Below, one piece after another: positions 6,119 through 12,947 of a DNA stretch of 14,375 nucleotides (positions are counted from its first letter, which is position 1; each line of letters begins with the position of its first letter). Under the pieces are notes generated by a model. That model saw only the letters and a program-made list of their open reading frames with translations, had not been told where the DNA came from and ran no database searches. Origin of the DNA: Mailhella massiliensis (GTDB lineage Bacteria; Desulfobacterota; Desulfovibrionia; Desulfovibrionales; Desulfovibrionaceae). Location of the stretch: positions 1-14,375 of the forward strand of contig NZ_DYZA01000151.1 in NCBI RefSeq assembly GCF_020741395.1. The letters are read 5' to 3'. The position numbers and the translations under genes are program-made.

Positions 6119-7503
6119 CAGAACTCCAGGGAACCCGTGGTACGGGGGAAGGGCAGAACGTCGCGGATATTGGAAATACCCGTAAGAAGCATGATCATGC
6201 GTTCAAAGCCCATGCCGAAGCCGGAATGGGGCACGCTGCCGAAGCGGCGCAGGTCGAGGTACCACCAGTAGTCCTCCACCTTCTGCCCGAGCTCGGTGAT
6301 GCGCCCCTCCAGGCGGTCGAGGCGCTCCTCTCTCTGGCTGCCGCCCACAAGCTCGCCGATACGCGGCACAAGCAGGTCCATGGCGGCCACGGTCTCATTG
6401 TCGTCGTTCATGCGCATGTAGAACGCCTTGATATCCTTGGGATAGTCGTAAACCGTCACCGGAGAGCGGAAATATTCCTCGGCCAGGAAGCGCTCATGCT
6501 CCGTCTGCAGGTCCGTGCCGAAGGACACGGGGTATTCAAACTTTTTCCCGCTTTCCTGCAGAAGCTTCACCGCGTCGCGGTAGCTCACGCGGGCATACTT
6601 CTTGTCCATCATGTCCCTGAGGCCGTCCAGAAGGCCGGGGGCGACGAACTTGTCGAAAAGGGCCACGTCGTCCGCACAGCGTTCCACCACATGGCGCACC
6701 ACATGGCGGATCAGCCCTTCGGCAAGCTCCATGTTGTCCCACAGGTCGTTGAACGCGGCTTCGGGCTCCACCATCCAGAACTCGGCGGCATGGCGCGGGG
6801 TGTAGGAATGTTCGGCGCGGAAGGTGGGGCCGAAGTTGTACACCTTGCCGAGCGCGCATGCCAGGGCCTCGGCCTCCAGCTGGCCCGACACTGTAAGGCT
6901 GGCCTGCTTGCCGAAGAAATCGTTCTCAAACACGTTGCCCGAAGCAGGCTTCGGGCCGCCGTCCACCGGGAGCGTCGTCACGCGGAACATCTCGCCCGCG
7001 CCCTCGCAGTCGGAACCGGTGAGTATGGGGGCCTGCACATAGTAGTAGCCGAGCGCACGGAAATAATCGTGCACGGCAAGCGCCGCCTCGGAGCGGATAC
7101 GGAAGGCAGCGCCGTACTTGTTGGTGCGGGCACGAAGGTGCGCGATGGTGCGCAGGAACTCGTCGGAATGGCGCTTCTTCTGAAGCGGGAACACAGCCGG
7201 ATCGGCCAGGCCGAACACCGTCATGCCCTCGGCGTGCACCTCCCACTTCTGCCCCTTGCCGGGAGACTCCACAAGGTCGCCGCAGACGCTCACCGCCGCG
7301 CCCGTGTTCACGCCTTCAAGGGCGCTCCAGGCCTGCGTGCCCTCGTCGATGATGCACTGAAGATTCTTCAGGCAGGAACCGTCGTTGAGTTCAAGAAAGG
7401 CAAACCCCTTGGAATCGCGGCGGGTTCTCACCCAGCCGCATACGGTGATGCCGGTGCGCGGTCCGGCGGAAGCCAGAGCTTCGCTGATGCTGGTACGCTG
7501 CAT
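6118..7503 (-). CDS. asnS: Asparaginyl-tRNA synthetase
   Basis: A 461-residue cytoplasmic class II aminoacyl-tRNA synthetase that charges tRNA-Asn. Seen: N-terminal OB-fold anticodon-binding domain beginning VCGWVRTRRDSKGFAFLELNDG (21-42); class II motif 2 FRAEHSYTPRHAAEFWMVEPE (228-248); and motif 3 GFGMGFERMIMLLTG (428-442) ending RDVLPFPRTTGSLEF. FGPTFRAE and the motif 3 end match AsnRS rather than AspRS. Length is typical. The start at 7503 has GGAGAG about 7-9 bases upstream; an upstream in-frame extension is low-complexity and unlikely. It is first in an operon with the methyltransferase, sharing the TGATG junction, and has a promoter and a foldable leader. Confidence 0.97.
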   Translation of the reverse strand: MQRTSISEALASAGPRTGITVCGWVRTRRDSKGFAFLELNDGSCLKNLQCIIDEGTQAWSALEGVNTGAAVSVCGDLVESPGKGQKWEVHAEGMTVFGLADPAVFPLQKKRHSDEFLRTIAHLRARTNKYGAAFRIRSEAALAVHDYFRALGYYYVQAPILTGSDCEGAGEMFRVTTLPVDGGPKPASGNVFENDFFGKQASLTVSGQLEAEALACALGKVYNFGPTFRAEHSYTPRHAAEFWMVEPEAAFNDLWDNMELAEGLIRHVVRHVVERCADDVALFDKFVAPGLLDGLRDMMDKKYARVSYRDAVKLLQESGKKFEYPVSFGTDLQTEHERFLAEEYFRSPVTVYDYPKDIKAFYMRMNDDNETVAAMDLLVPRIGELVGGSQREERLDRLEGRITELGQKVEDYWWYLDLRRFGSVPHSGFGMGFERMIMLLTGISNIRDVLPFPRTTGSLEF

Positions 7504-7541
7504 GGAAAATCTCTCCGGGAAGGAAGTTGATATTGAACTTA

Positions 7542-7627
7542 CAAGGCGGAAGCCGCGCCCGGTGCGGGGAAAACACGTTTTCCCGGAAGGCAGGCTTTCA
7601 GAAATCCCTCGGGAGCGATCCGCCTTG
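7542..7627 (-). promoter_or_regulatory. Foldable 5' leader of asnS
   Basis: CAAGGCGGA and TCCGCCTTG (plus coordinates 7542-7550 and 7619-7627) form a perfect 9-bp helix closing about 68 bases. Inside, GGGAAAAC (7567-7574) and GTTTTCCC (7577-7584) form an 18-bp near-palindromic hairpin. With the predicted start at about 7632, the outer helix begins at the very 5' end of the mRNA. No T-box motif and no Asn-rich leader peptide are seen. Confidence 0.5.
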
Positions 7628-7638
7628 AATGGTGCGTA

Positions 7639-7667
7639 AGCATACGCCATAGAGGCACGCTCTGCAA
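7639..7667 (-). promoter_or_regulatory. Probable sigma-70 promoter of asnS-trmH
   Basis: On the minus strand TTGCAG (complement of 7662-7667) is 17 bp from TATGCT (complement of 7639-7644). Matches are modest, 3 of 6 and 4 of 6, but spacing is ideal and no better candidate lies before the start codon. It implies a leader of about 130 bases. Confidence 0.45.
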
Positions 7668-7705
7668 CCGCCGCCCGGATGCCTTTTCCTGCCGCACCCC
7701 GCCCC

Positions 7706-7734
7706 TTGCGAAGCGCCGCCCCCGCCGCTATACT
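7706..7734 (+). promoter_or_regulatory. Sigma-70 promoter for the yccF pair
   Basis: TTGCGA (7706-7711), a 17-bp spacer, then TATACT (7729-7734). Transcription would start near 7741, about 40 bases before the yccF ATG. It is back to back with the asnS promoter. Confidence 0.65.
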
Positions 7735-7779
7735 TCCCTTCCGCGCGCCTTTCGTACCTGTGCGGAATATGAGGAAAAC

Positions 7780-8238
7780 ATGAGCGTTATCGGCAACATA
7801 CTCTGGATCATCTTTGGCGGGTGGATTTCGGCCCTGCTCTGGCTCCTGGCCGGGGTTCTGGCATGCGTGAGCATTGTCGGCCTGCCCTGGGGAAGGGCCT
7901 GTTTCGTCATGGCCGGCTTTGCCTTCATGCCCTTCGGCTATGAGTCCATCTCCCGCGAAGTGCTCTACGGCAGAGGCGACATAGGTACCGGCGCGCCCGG
8001 CATGGTGGGCAACGCGCTCTGGTTCATCTTCGCCGGGCTGTGGATTGCCCTCGGCCATGCGGCCCTGGCCGCGGGACTCGCCCTCACCATCGTGGGCATC
8101 CCCTTCGCCTGGCAGCACATCAAGCTCGCGGAGCTCGCCCTCTTCCCCATAGGAAAAACCGTGGTCCCCTGCGAAATGGCCGAAGAGGCGCGCCGCCGCC
8201 GCGCCGCCGAAGAGCTCGACAGGAGAAGAAAGCCGTGA
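7780..8238 (+). CDS. yccF: YccF-domain inner membrane protein
   Basis: A 152-residue membrane protein with two copies of the YccF domain. The first runs GNILWIIFGGW (5-15) through IVGLPWGRACF (32-42). The second runs GNALWFIFAGLW (77-88) through IVGIPFAWQHIKLAELALFPIG (104-125). Hydrophobic segments are at about 6-33, 40-52 and 78-110. The tail from 133 on is charged and Arg/Glu-rich, probably cytoplasmic. Molecular function of the family is unknown. The start has GAGG 5 bases upstream. Its stop overlaps the next gene's GTG start (GTGA, 8235-8238), so the two are probably co-translated. Confidence 0.88.
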   Translation: MSVIGNILWIIFGGWISALLWLLAGVLACVSIVGLPWGRACFVMAGFAFMPFGYESISREVLYGRGDIGTGAPGMVGNALWFIFAGLWIALGHAALAAGLALTIVGIPFAWQHIKLAELALFPIGKTVVPCEMAEEARRRRAAEELDRRRKP

Positions 8239-8705
8239 AATGGATCACCCATCAGAGCGCGGCGCTCATGGCCGCATTTTCCGTCGGGCTCCCCCTTGCA
8301 GGCATCGCCGCCGCATGGGCGGGTTCCGTGATGCCCGACGTCCTCGATCAACGGGCCGCAAACCGCGCCTTCTTCCGGCAGAAAAAATTCAATCAGGTAC
8401 ACCGGAAGGCCTCGCACTGGTTCGGCTGGTGGCTGGCCCTCTGGGCGTGGTCGCTCACCGGGCAGCTCGGCCCCCTGCCCGACGCCCTGGTGGGAGGCTT
8501 CGGCTTCGGCGCGCTCACCCATGTTTTGCTCGACATGTGCACCACGCACGGCGTGCCGCTTCTGCCCTTCGGCAACACGCGTTTTTCCCTGAAGATATGC
8601 AGCACGGGAAGCTTCGGGGAATACGCCATACTCATCATGAGCGTGCTGGTCTTCTGGGTGGCGAAAAAACCCGAGCTTCTGCACTTTCATGTGCCTTTGT
8701 ATTAG
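8235..8705 (+). CDS. YdjM-like membrane-bound metal-dependent hydrolase
   Basis: A 156-residue membrane protein resembling the putative metal-dependent hydrolases of the YdjM (LexA-regulated inner membrane) family. Seen: an N-terminal H6 in ITHQSAALMAAF; SVMPDVLD (31-38), the usual acidic PD; HRKASHW (56-62) in place of the family's HRGxTHS; and GFGFGALTHVLLDMCTTHGVPLLPF (88-112), matching the G-x-x-x-H-x-x-x-D motif. The GTG start at 8235 lies within the yccF stop and has AGGAG 9 bases upstream inside yccF. Family substrates are unknown. The Trp-rich stretch 62-72 and departures from HRGxTHS make catalytic activity uncertain. No clear terminator lies in the 49 bases before the convergent WYL gene. 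Confidence 0.8.
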   Translation: MKWITHQSAALMAAFSVGLPLAGIAAAWAGSVMPDVLDQRAANRAFFRQKKFNQVHRKASHWFGWWLALWAWSLTGQLGPLPDALVGGFGFGALTHVLLDMCTTHGVPLLPFGNTRFSLKICSTGSFGEYAILIMSVLVFWVAKKPELLHFHVPLY

Positions 8706-8754
8706 CCTCCCTGCGGAAAAACTTGCCGGAAGGACGTCGCACCCTGCTGCGCCC

Positions 8755-9795
8755 TCATGCCCCGCCTTCCCTTTTGCCCTTCCCCGGCCCTTCCGCGTAA
8801 AGGGCCACCATGCCGCGCACGCGCTCGGCCATTTCTTCCCTGAGCCACGCGGGAGACAGCACTTCCGCCGTATCGGCAAAGCTCATGGCCCAGGCAATGA
8901 CCTCAGCCTCGCTCCGGGCCGTCATGGTCAGCGTGATGCTGCCGTCCCTGTGCCTTGTCACGGACTGGTCGCGGCTCCAGGCACGCTCGGAGGCATAGGT
9001 CGCCGCCGAGGGAGAAAAACGCACGCGCACGCGGAAAGGTTCCTCCCCCATCAGGCCGAAGCAGCCTTCGAGCTCCTCTTCCACTTCAGGCAGATGCGCG
9101 CCGCTGCGCTTCGTCATGCGCGAATCCGTCATGCGATGCACGGCCAGGTTGGTGGGGGTAGAAAAGAGCGCCCTGGCCCTGCCTTCTTCCGAAACCAGCC
9201 AGCCGTGCACATAAAGGGCCTCGCGGTAGGCAATAAGCCTGCATGGCGCGAAACAATGCCTTTTCTCCTCGCCGCACAGGGAGGGACGGTAACTTACTTC
9301 GCATACCCTGCGCAACCGTATGGCTTCTATCATGGTTCGCAGCGTTTCCTGAAACGGGGAATAGTCGATGGGCCCCTTGGCAAAAGCCCGCCCCACCTCC
9401 TCCAGAATATCCGAAGGGCAACTGTCGGAAACATAGGCCGAAGCCTGCTGAAGCGTGGCGTCCACCGTCTGCTGCATGGACTTCGGCAGAAGGTGCAGGA
9501 TGAAGGCCCGGCACAGGGCAAGCTGGCGCAGGCCTTCAGGGTCGAGGCTTATTTTCGGCAGGTTCCGGGGCCGCTCCAGGCGGTAGGCCACCTCGCGCCC
9601 GCGCATCTCGCGCAGCAGTGTGCCGAAAGATGCGGCTTCCAGCTGGTCGATAAGGCGGCGCACCGTCTGCTTTGAACACTCCAGCCTGCGGGACAGTTCC
9701 GTGAGGCTGATCTCCCTGCCGCTGAAAAGCAGCATGCTGTACACCGAGAGCAGCTTTTCCGAAGGCGTCATGTCCTGATTCCACTTTCTGCCCAT
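8755..9795 (-). CDS. WYL-domain transcriptional regulator
   Basis: A 346-residue regulator. Residues about 10-60 form a helix-turn-helix (EISLTELSRRLECSKQTVRRLIDQL). A linker helix region follows, then a WYL-type domain (about 155-225, with PCRLIAYREALYVHGWL at 184-200). The C-terminal WCX-like domain (about 253-335) includes RVRVRFSP and SEAEVIAWAMSFADTAEVLSP. WYL proteins bind DNA and sense ligands such as nucleic acids; many control DNA-repair or phage-defence genes. The start at 9795 is preferred to a GTG at 9843, but its ribosome binding region is a run of nine G, so the choice is not secure. It lies downstream of the AAA gene with its own likely promoter. Control of the AAA gene is inferred from adjacency. 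Confidence 0.9.
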   Translation of the reverse strand: MGRKWNQDMTPSEKLLSVYSMLLFSGREISLTELSRRLECSKQTVRRLIDQLEAASFGTLLREMRGREVAYRLERPRNLPKISLDPEGLRQLALCRAFILHLLPKSMQQTVDATLQQASAYVSDSCPSDILEEVGRAFAKGPIDYSPFQETLRTMIEAIRLRRVCEVSYRPSLCGEEKRHCFAPCRLIAYREALYVHGWLVSEEGRARALFSTPTNLAVHRMTDSRMTKRSGAHLPEVEEELEGCFGLMGEEPFRVRVRFSPSAATYASERAWSRDQSVTRHRDGSITLTMTARSEAEVIAWAMSFADTAEVLSPAWLREEMAERVRGMVALYAEGPGKGKREGGA

Positions 9796-9801
9796 GCCCG
9801 T

Positions 9802-9838
9802 CCCCCCCCCGCCGAACGATGCAGGGCGCAGGCCCTGC
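9802..9838 (-). promoter_or_regulatory. G9 tract and hairpin in the WYL gene leader
   Basis: The plus strand shows nine C at 9802-9810, so the mRNA has nine G starting 6 bases before the ATG, where the Shine-Dalgarno belongs. Just upstream, GCAGGGC (9821-9827) and GCCCTGC (9832-9838) form a 7-bp hairpin with a 4-base loop. Confidence 0.6.
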
Positions 9839-9857
9839 CGCACAACATTCAGAAATA

Positions 9858-9886
9858 CCTATAGAAAAAAAACGGAAGCCGGGCAA
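9858..9886 (-). promoter_or_regulatory. Probable promoter of the WYL gene
   Basis: On the minus strand TTGCCC (complement of 9881-9886), exactly 17 bp, then TATAGG (complement of 9858-9863); each matches 4 of 6. It overlaps the AAA-gene terminator, so the WYL gene could be transcribed separately with a leader of about 55 bases. Confidence 0.45.
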
Positions 9887-9911
9887 GGGCGAGAGCCAAG
9901 GAGCCTTTCCG
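9865..9911 (-). terminator. Probable terminator of the AAA gene
   Basis: On the minus strand CGGAA (complement of 9907-9911) and TTCCG (complement of 9873-9877) enclose nested GGC/GCC pairs and are followed directly by eight T (complement of 9865-9872). The T run is excellent; the stem is irregular. Confidence 0.5.
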
Positions 9912-9919
9912 GCCCGCCC

Positions 9920-12130
9920 CTACCTCAGGAAGCCGACGGCCCCCTCCTTATGCTCCAGCTTGAGCGCCACTTCCCGGGCAAGGGCTTCCACGAGTACGCT
10001 GTGCGAAACATTCTCCGGGGAGACGAAAAGCGGGTCGTACTGCGCGCGCACGGCGTGGAAATCCCCCGGGGTCAGGCACTTCATGGCAAGAAGCTTCTGA
10101 AGAAGCTCCTCCGGCATCTCTGTGCCGCACAGCGGGGAGAACAGTTTTTCATAGAGCCTGCGCACCTGACTGCTCCCTGCGTAGCCGAAGGCCACCTTCT
10201 GCGGAAAGCGCCGCATGGCCGCCGCATCGAGTATGTCCCGGCGGTTGGTGGTGCAGATGCAGAACACGCGACATTCCTCCAGCGCGGTGAGGAATTCGTT
10301 GACCATGGTATTTTCCCAGGAATGACGGGCCATGCTGCGGGAGGAAAGGAAACTGTCCGCCTCGTCGATGACGAGCACGGCCCCGGACTTCTCCGCCTGC
10401 CGGAAGGCTGCGGCGATGTTCTTTTCCGTTTCTCCCACGAAGGCGTTCATGAGATCGCTCGCCCGCCTGCACAGACATTCGCGGCCGAGCCTGTCCGCCA
10501 TGTAGCGGGCCAGGGCCGTCTTGCCCGTACCGGGAGGGCCGTAAAAAAGCATGGCTCCACAGCCGGAGCGCAGGGCCTTGTTTTCACGCATGGCGGCATC
10601 CACACGGCGGCAGCGCGCCATGAAGGCCTCCACGTCCCCTTCCATGCACACGCCCTCCGGCGTGAACTCCTCCAGCTCCGGGGAGGGGCGCTTCGGCCTG
10701 AATTCCCCTCCGGCCTGAAGCGTGAGATGCGCCTGCAGGATGCGCTCCAGAGCGGCATAGAAGTCCCGCCTTTTCCCGTACAGGCTCCGCGCCTGGGAGA
10801 CGGCTTCCTGGATCACCGCCGCCTCCACAGGATAGCTCCGGGAGAGCGCCGTCATACGCGGTACGTCGAACCTTCCGGCAAGGCCGAGCCTTTTCATGAC
10901 CTGCCGCCAGACTTCCACCCTGCCGCCCACACCGAGGTTCTCAAAGTATATGCTGAAGGAAAAGCGCCGCCGCACGGCCGGGTCGATATGATCCACCTGG
11001 TTGCTTATCCAGATGACGCGCCGCCCCGGACTTTCCAGAAAGTCGTTGAGCCAGGCCTTGTCCTTGGTCTGGCGGCCGAAGGCGAGGTCGGTATCCAGAA
11101 GCCTTTCGGCCTCGTCCACCACCACGAAGGACCCCTTGTGGAGGGAAGAGAGGTGCAGGCATGCGGTGAGCGAGGCACGGCGGTCACTGTCGCTGTCGTT
11201 CTCGCGGCTGGTCACGGCCCAGGCCTTCACGCCGCACTCCCGCGCCAGGGTGCGCGCAAAGCTGCTCTTGCCCGTGCCGGAAGCCCCGTAGAGCAGAATG
11301 TGCACAGGGGCCTCGTCCCTGCGCTGAAGCAGCCTCAGGGCATGCCCGGCATCCGCCGCCGGGATGTGGAAGGAATGAAGCGGCAGGCTTTCGCCCTCCA
11401 GCGGACGGTGGAACAGCGTCTCCTGCCGGGGTTCTTCGGCATCCCAGAAGGCCAGTACGGATTCGGTGAGCCTCAGGACGTTGCCGAAGGCGGAGGATTC
11501 CAGTATGCCGAAGCCGACCAGCTCCTCCGTGACCGGGCGCAGACAGGAAAAGGGGATACCCAGCATCTGCGCGAGCAGTCGGCGACGGCCGAAGCGGAAC
11601 ACATTGAGTTCGTCCTCAAAATAATGCTCCACGGCGGAAAAATGCTGAAGGATGAAAATAAACTCGCACACGGCCCGGGCCTCTCTTCCAAGGCCGAACA
11701 CGCGCTCCAGCCCCTGCCCGGCCCGCGCGTATATGGCGCCGTCCGTTTCCTGCCCCATGACTTCCCGGCAGACGTTACAGGCAACGGCATAGCCCAGATC
11801 CTCCAGGCAGGGATGATCCTTCAAGAGCTCCTCACAGGCGAAAGATGCGTTCAGCGTGCGGAGATTCTCCAGTATCTCCCGGACGGCCCGCCGTGCGGCG
11901 GGCATGCCGGCCTTCCTCGGCGCCCCGTCCATGGCCTTCAGCAAGGCCCAGAGCAGAGGCTCCTTTTCTCCCAGCACCCAGAACAGGCAATCGAAAAAAT
12001 TCTCGTCCATGCCCACGCGCTGTTCCAGGGCGCATATGAGCCAGGAGGCGGTCTTCTTGCGCGCATAGTCGATCTCGACCTCCCCCGTAAGCCTCGGTGA
12101 AACGCTCCGGCTCTTCCTTCTCGATATCAT
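9920..12130 (-). CDS. Tandem AAA+ ATPase with N-terminal winged-helix-like region
   Basis: A 736-residue protein with two ATPase modules. Module 1: Walker A GASGTGKSS (282-290), Walker B VVVDEAE (336-342), sensor-1 ISNQ (375-378), Arg finger region RRRF (387-390). Module 2: Walker A GPPGTGKTA (531-539), pore-loop-like FVGETEKN (564-571), Walker B VLVIDEAD (585-592), sensor-1 TTNR (627-630), RRF (640-642). Module 2 looks like a classical substrate-threading AAA domain; module 1 lacks that pore loop. The N-terminal 230 residues are mostly helical, ending in a winged-helix-like stretch (about 180-228). No membrane segment or nuclease motif is seen. The start at 12130 has GGAG 7 bases upstream; the ATG at 12136 is too close to it. 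Followed by a WYL regulator. Substrate and role unknown; remodelling of protein complexes is the likely biochemistry. Confidence 0.88.
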   Translation of the reverse strand: MISRRKSRSVSPRLTGEVEIDYARKKTASWLICALEQRVGMDENFFDCLFWVLGEKEPLLWALLKAMDGAPRKAGMPAARRAVREILENLRTLNASFACEELLKDHPCLEDLGYAVACNVCREVMGQETDGAIYARAGQGLERVFGLGREARAVCEFIFILQHFSAVEHYFEDELNVFRFGRRRLLAQMLGIPFSCLRPVTEELVGFGILESSAFGNVLRLTESVLAFWDAEEPRQETLFHRPLEGESLPLHSFHIPAADAGHALRLLQRRDEAPVHILLYGASGTGKSSFARTLARECGVKAWAVTSRENDSDSDRRASLTACLHLSSLHKGSFVVVDEAERLLDTDLAFGRQTKDKAWLNDFLESPGRRVIWISNQVDHIDPAVRRRFSFSIYFENLGVGGRVEVWRQVMKRLGLAGRFDVPRMTALSRSYPVEAAVIQEAVSQARSLYGKRRDFYAALERILQAHLTLQAGGEFRPKRPSPELEEFTPEGVCMEGDVEAFMARCRRVDAAMRENKALRSGCGAMLFYGPPGTGKTALARYMADRLGRECLCRRASDLMNAFVGETEKNIAAAFRQAEKSGAVLVIDEADSFLSSRSMARHSWENTMVNEFLTALEECRVFCICTTNRRDILDAAAMRRFPQKVAFGYAGSSQVRRLYEKLFSPLCGTEMPEELLQKLLAMKCLTPGDFHAVRAQYDPLFVSPENVSHSVLVEALAREVALKLEHKEGAVGFLR

Positions 12131-12202
12131 CAGCATACTCCTTTTTTTCAAAAGGAACCTATAAAAGCCTCGTGCCAGATTCCGGCTGTCGTTGTCATTT
12201 TT

Positions 12203-12231
12203 TAATATCCATATATTACACATGGATAAAT
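12203..12231 (-). promoter_or_regulatory. AAA-gene promoter with overlapping dyad
   Basis: On the minus strand TTTATC (complement of 12226-12231) is 17 bp from TATTAA (complement of 12203-12208), in a markedly A/T-rich patch. A 7-bp dyad, TATCCAT (12207-12213) and ATGGATA (12223-12229), spans the spacer, which suits a repressor such as the downstream WYL protein. The predicted leader is about 65 bases. Confidence 0.45.
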
Positions 12232-12250
12232 CTATTTTTCCGCAGAGATG

Positions 12251-12284
12251 CTTTTTGCGGCCCCGCGCGCCTCATCGCAAAAAG
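12251..12284. repeat. 9-bp inverted repeat upstream of the AAA promoter
   Basis: CTTTTTGCG (12251-12259) and CGCAAAAAG (12276-12284) are perfect complements around a 16-base GC-rich centre. It lies about 20-50 bp upstream of the predicted -35 of the AAA gene. It could be an operator or a secondary structure; no T tract marks it as a terminator. Confidence 0.6.
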
Positions 12285-12320
12285 GCCCTTTCCCCTCCTT
12301 CCGCCCCGGGCACAAGGCGC

Positions 12321-12350
12321 AAAAAAAGCCCGAAGCGTTACGCTTCAGGC
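12321..12350 (-). terminator. Terminator of the FliW-like gene
   Basis: On the minus strand GCCTGAAGCG (complement of 12341-12350), loop TAA, and CGCTTCGGGC (complement of 12328-12337) pair over 10 bp with one T-G pair, followed by seven T (complement of 12321-12327). Confidence 0.95.
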
Positions 12351-12396
12351 TTCACACGCCCGCATGTTTCAGGCTTCGAAAAGGCTTCTCAGAGGG

Positions 12397-12795
12397 CTAC
12401 GCGCCCGGATCCTTATCCTTCAGGCTGACCAAAGGCTGCAAAGGGCGCGAGACGCAGAGGCCCCTGCCCGTCGCCGTATCCACCAGAACGAGCTGCGACA
12501 GGTCAAAGCCCGCGGCGAGAGGATACTCAGAGGGCACGGACAGACGGCAGAACACGGCAATCCCCTTGTCACCCGCCCCTTCCGCACGGCCCAGGGCCGC
12601 CCGCTCCTCATGAGAAAGCGCGAGGGAAAAGCCGGGGGAAAGCAAAAAGACATCGCCCAGCACCAGTATACCCCGCGCGTCCTCCAGGCTTTCCAGGAGT
12701 ACGGCCTTCGCCTCCGAGGAAAGGCGGCGCAGCCTGCACCGGCGCGCCCCGTTCAGGGCCTTGAACCCTCCGGGAAAAACAACTTCGTATTCCAT
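12397..12795 (-). CDS. FliW-like protein, short at the N-terminus
   Basis: A 132-residue protein with FliW-like features. FliW is the flagellar assembly factor that binds flagellin and CsrA. Seen: FPGGFKAL (7-14) in place of the FPxGLxGFE segment; LLESLEDARGILVLGDVFLLSPGF (33-56), matching the 'LQSLDDPxLAFxVxDPFxFxPxY' pattern; IAVFCRLSVPSEYP (79-92); and LSQLVLVDTATGRGLCV (99-115). FliW is usually about 150 residues, with roughly 20 residues before the FPxG segment, which are missing here. There is no Shine-Dalgarno before the ATG at 12795, and a strong terminator ends 16 bases upstream. No other flagellar gene is nearby. It may be a diverged paralogue or a decaying copy. Confidence 0.58.
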   Translation of the reverse strand: MEYEVVFPGGFKALNGARRCRLRRLSSEAKAVLLESLEDARGILVLGDVFLLSPGFSLALSHEERAALGRAEGAGDKGIAVFCRLSVPSEYPLAAGFDLSQLVLVDTATGRGLCVSRPLQPLVSLKDKDPGA

Positions 12796-12811
12796 GGACG
12801 GAATGTGGCAT

Positions 12812-12852
12812 AAAAAAAGGCGCGCGGCAAGGAGCAGCGCACCTTGCCGCGC
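12812..12852 (-). terminator. Strong terminator or attenuator just upstream of the FliW-like gene
   Basis: On the minus strand GCGCGGCAAGG (complement of 12842-12852), a 9-base loop, and CCTTGCCGCGC (complement of 12822-12832), then GCC and seven T (complement of 12812-12818). It lies 95 bases past the glycine-zipper stop and 16 bases before the FliW-like start. It could end the lipoprotein transcript, end an unrecognised small RNA, or act as an attenuator. Confidence 0.9.
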
Positions 12853-12947
12853 ACGGAGGAACAGCTTCTGAGGAGAAAGGAAGCGTTCGTACCGCAAAAG
12901 TTCCTTACGGGCAGGGAGAGCCTCAAAGAGCCGCTCCCGGAAGGGCT

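Noticed and set aside
6226..7530. Plus-strand open frame opposite asnS
   Set aside because: It is the shadow of an unambiguous AsnRS and shows no domain of its own.
7504..7632. Leader-peptide attenuation or T-box control of asnS
   Set aside because: No start codon opens a short Asn-rich peptide ahead of asnS (the only overlapping frame has two Asn), and no T-box sequence or terminator is present.
8706..8754. Terminator between the YdjM-like gene and the WYL gene
   Set aside because: Only a 3-bp stem next to a short T run on the minus strand could be drawn; too weak to call.
9794..12100. Very long plus-strand open frame opposite the AAA gene
   Set aside because: The minus-strand frame has all the AAA motifs; the plus-strand product has none and no ribosome binding site.
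12162..12177. Sigma-54-like element (TGGCACG-AGGC-TTTTA, minus strand) before the AAA gene
   Set aside because: The -24 half is perfect, but the essential GC of the -12 half is missing, and a sigma-70 candidate lies just upstream.
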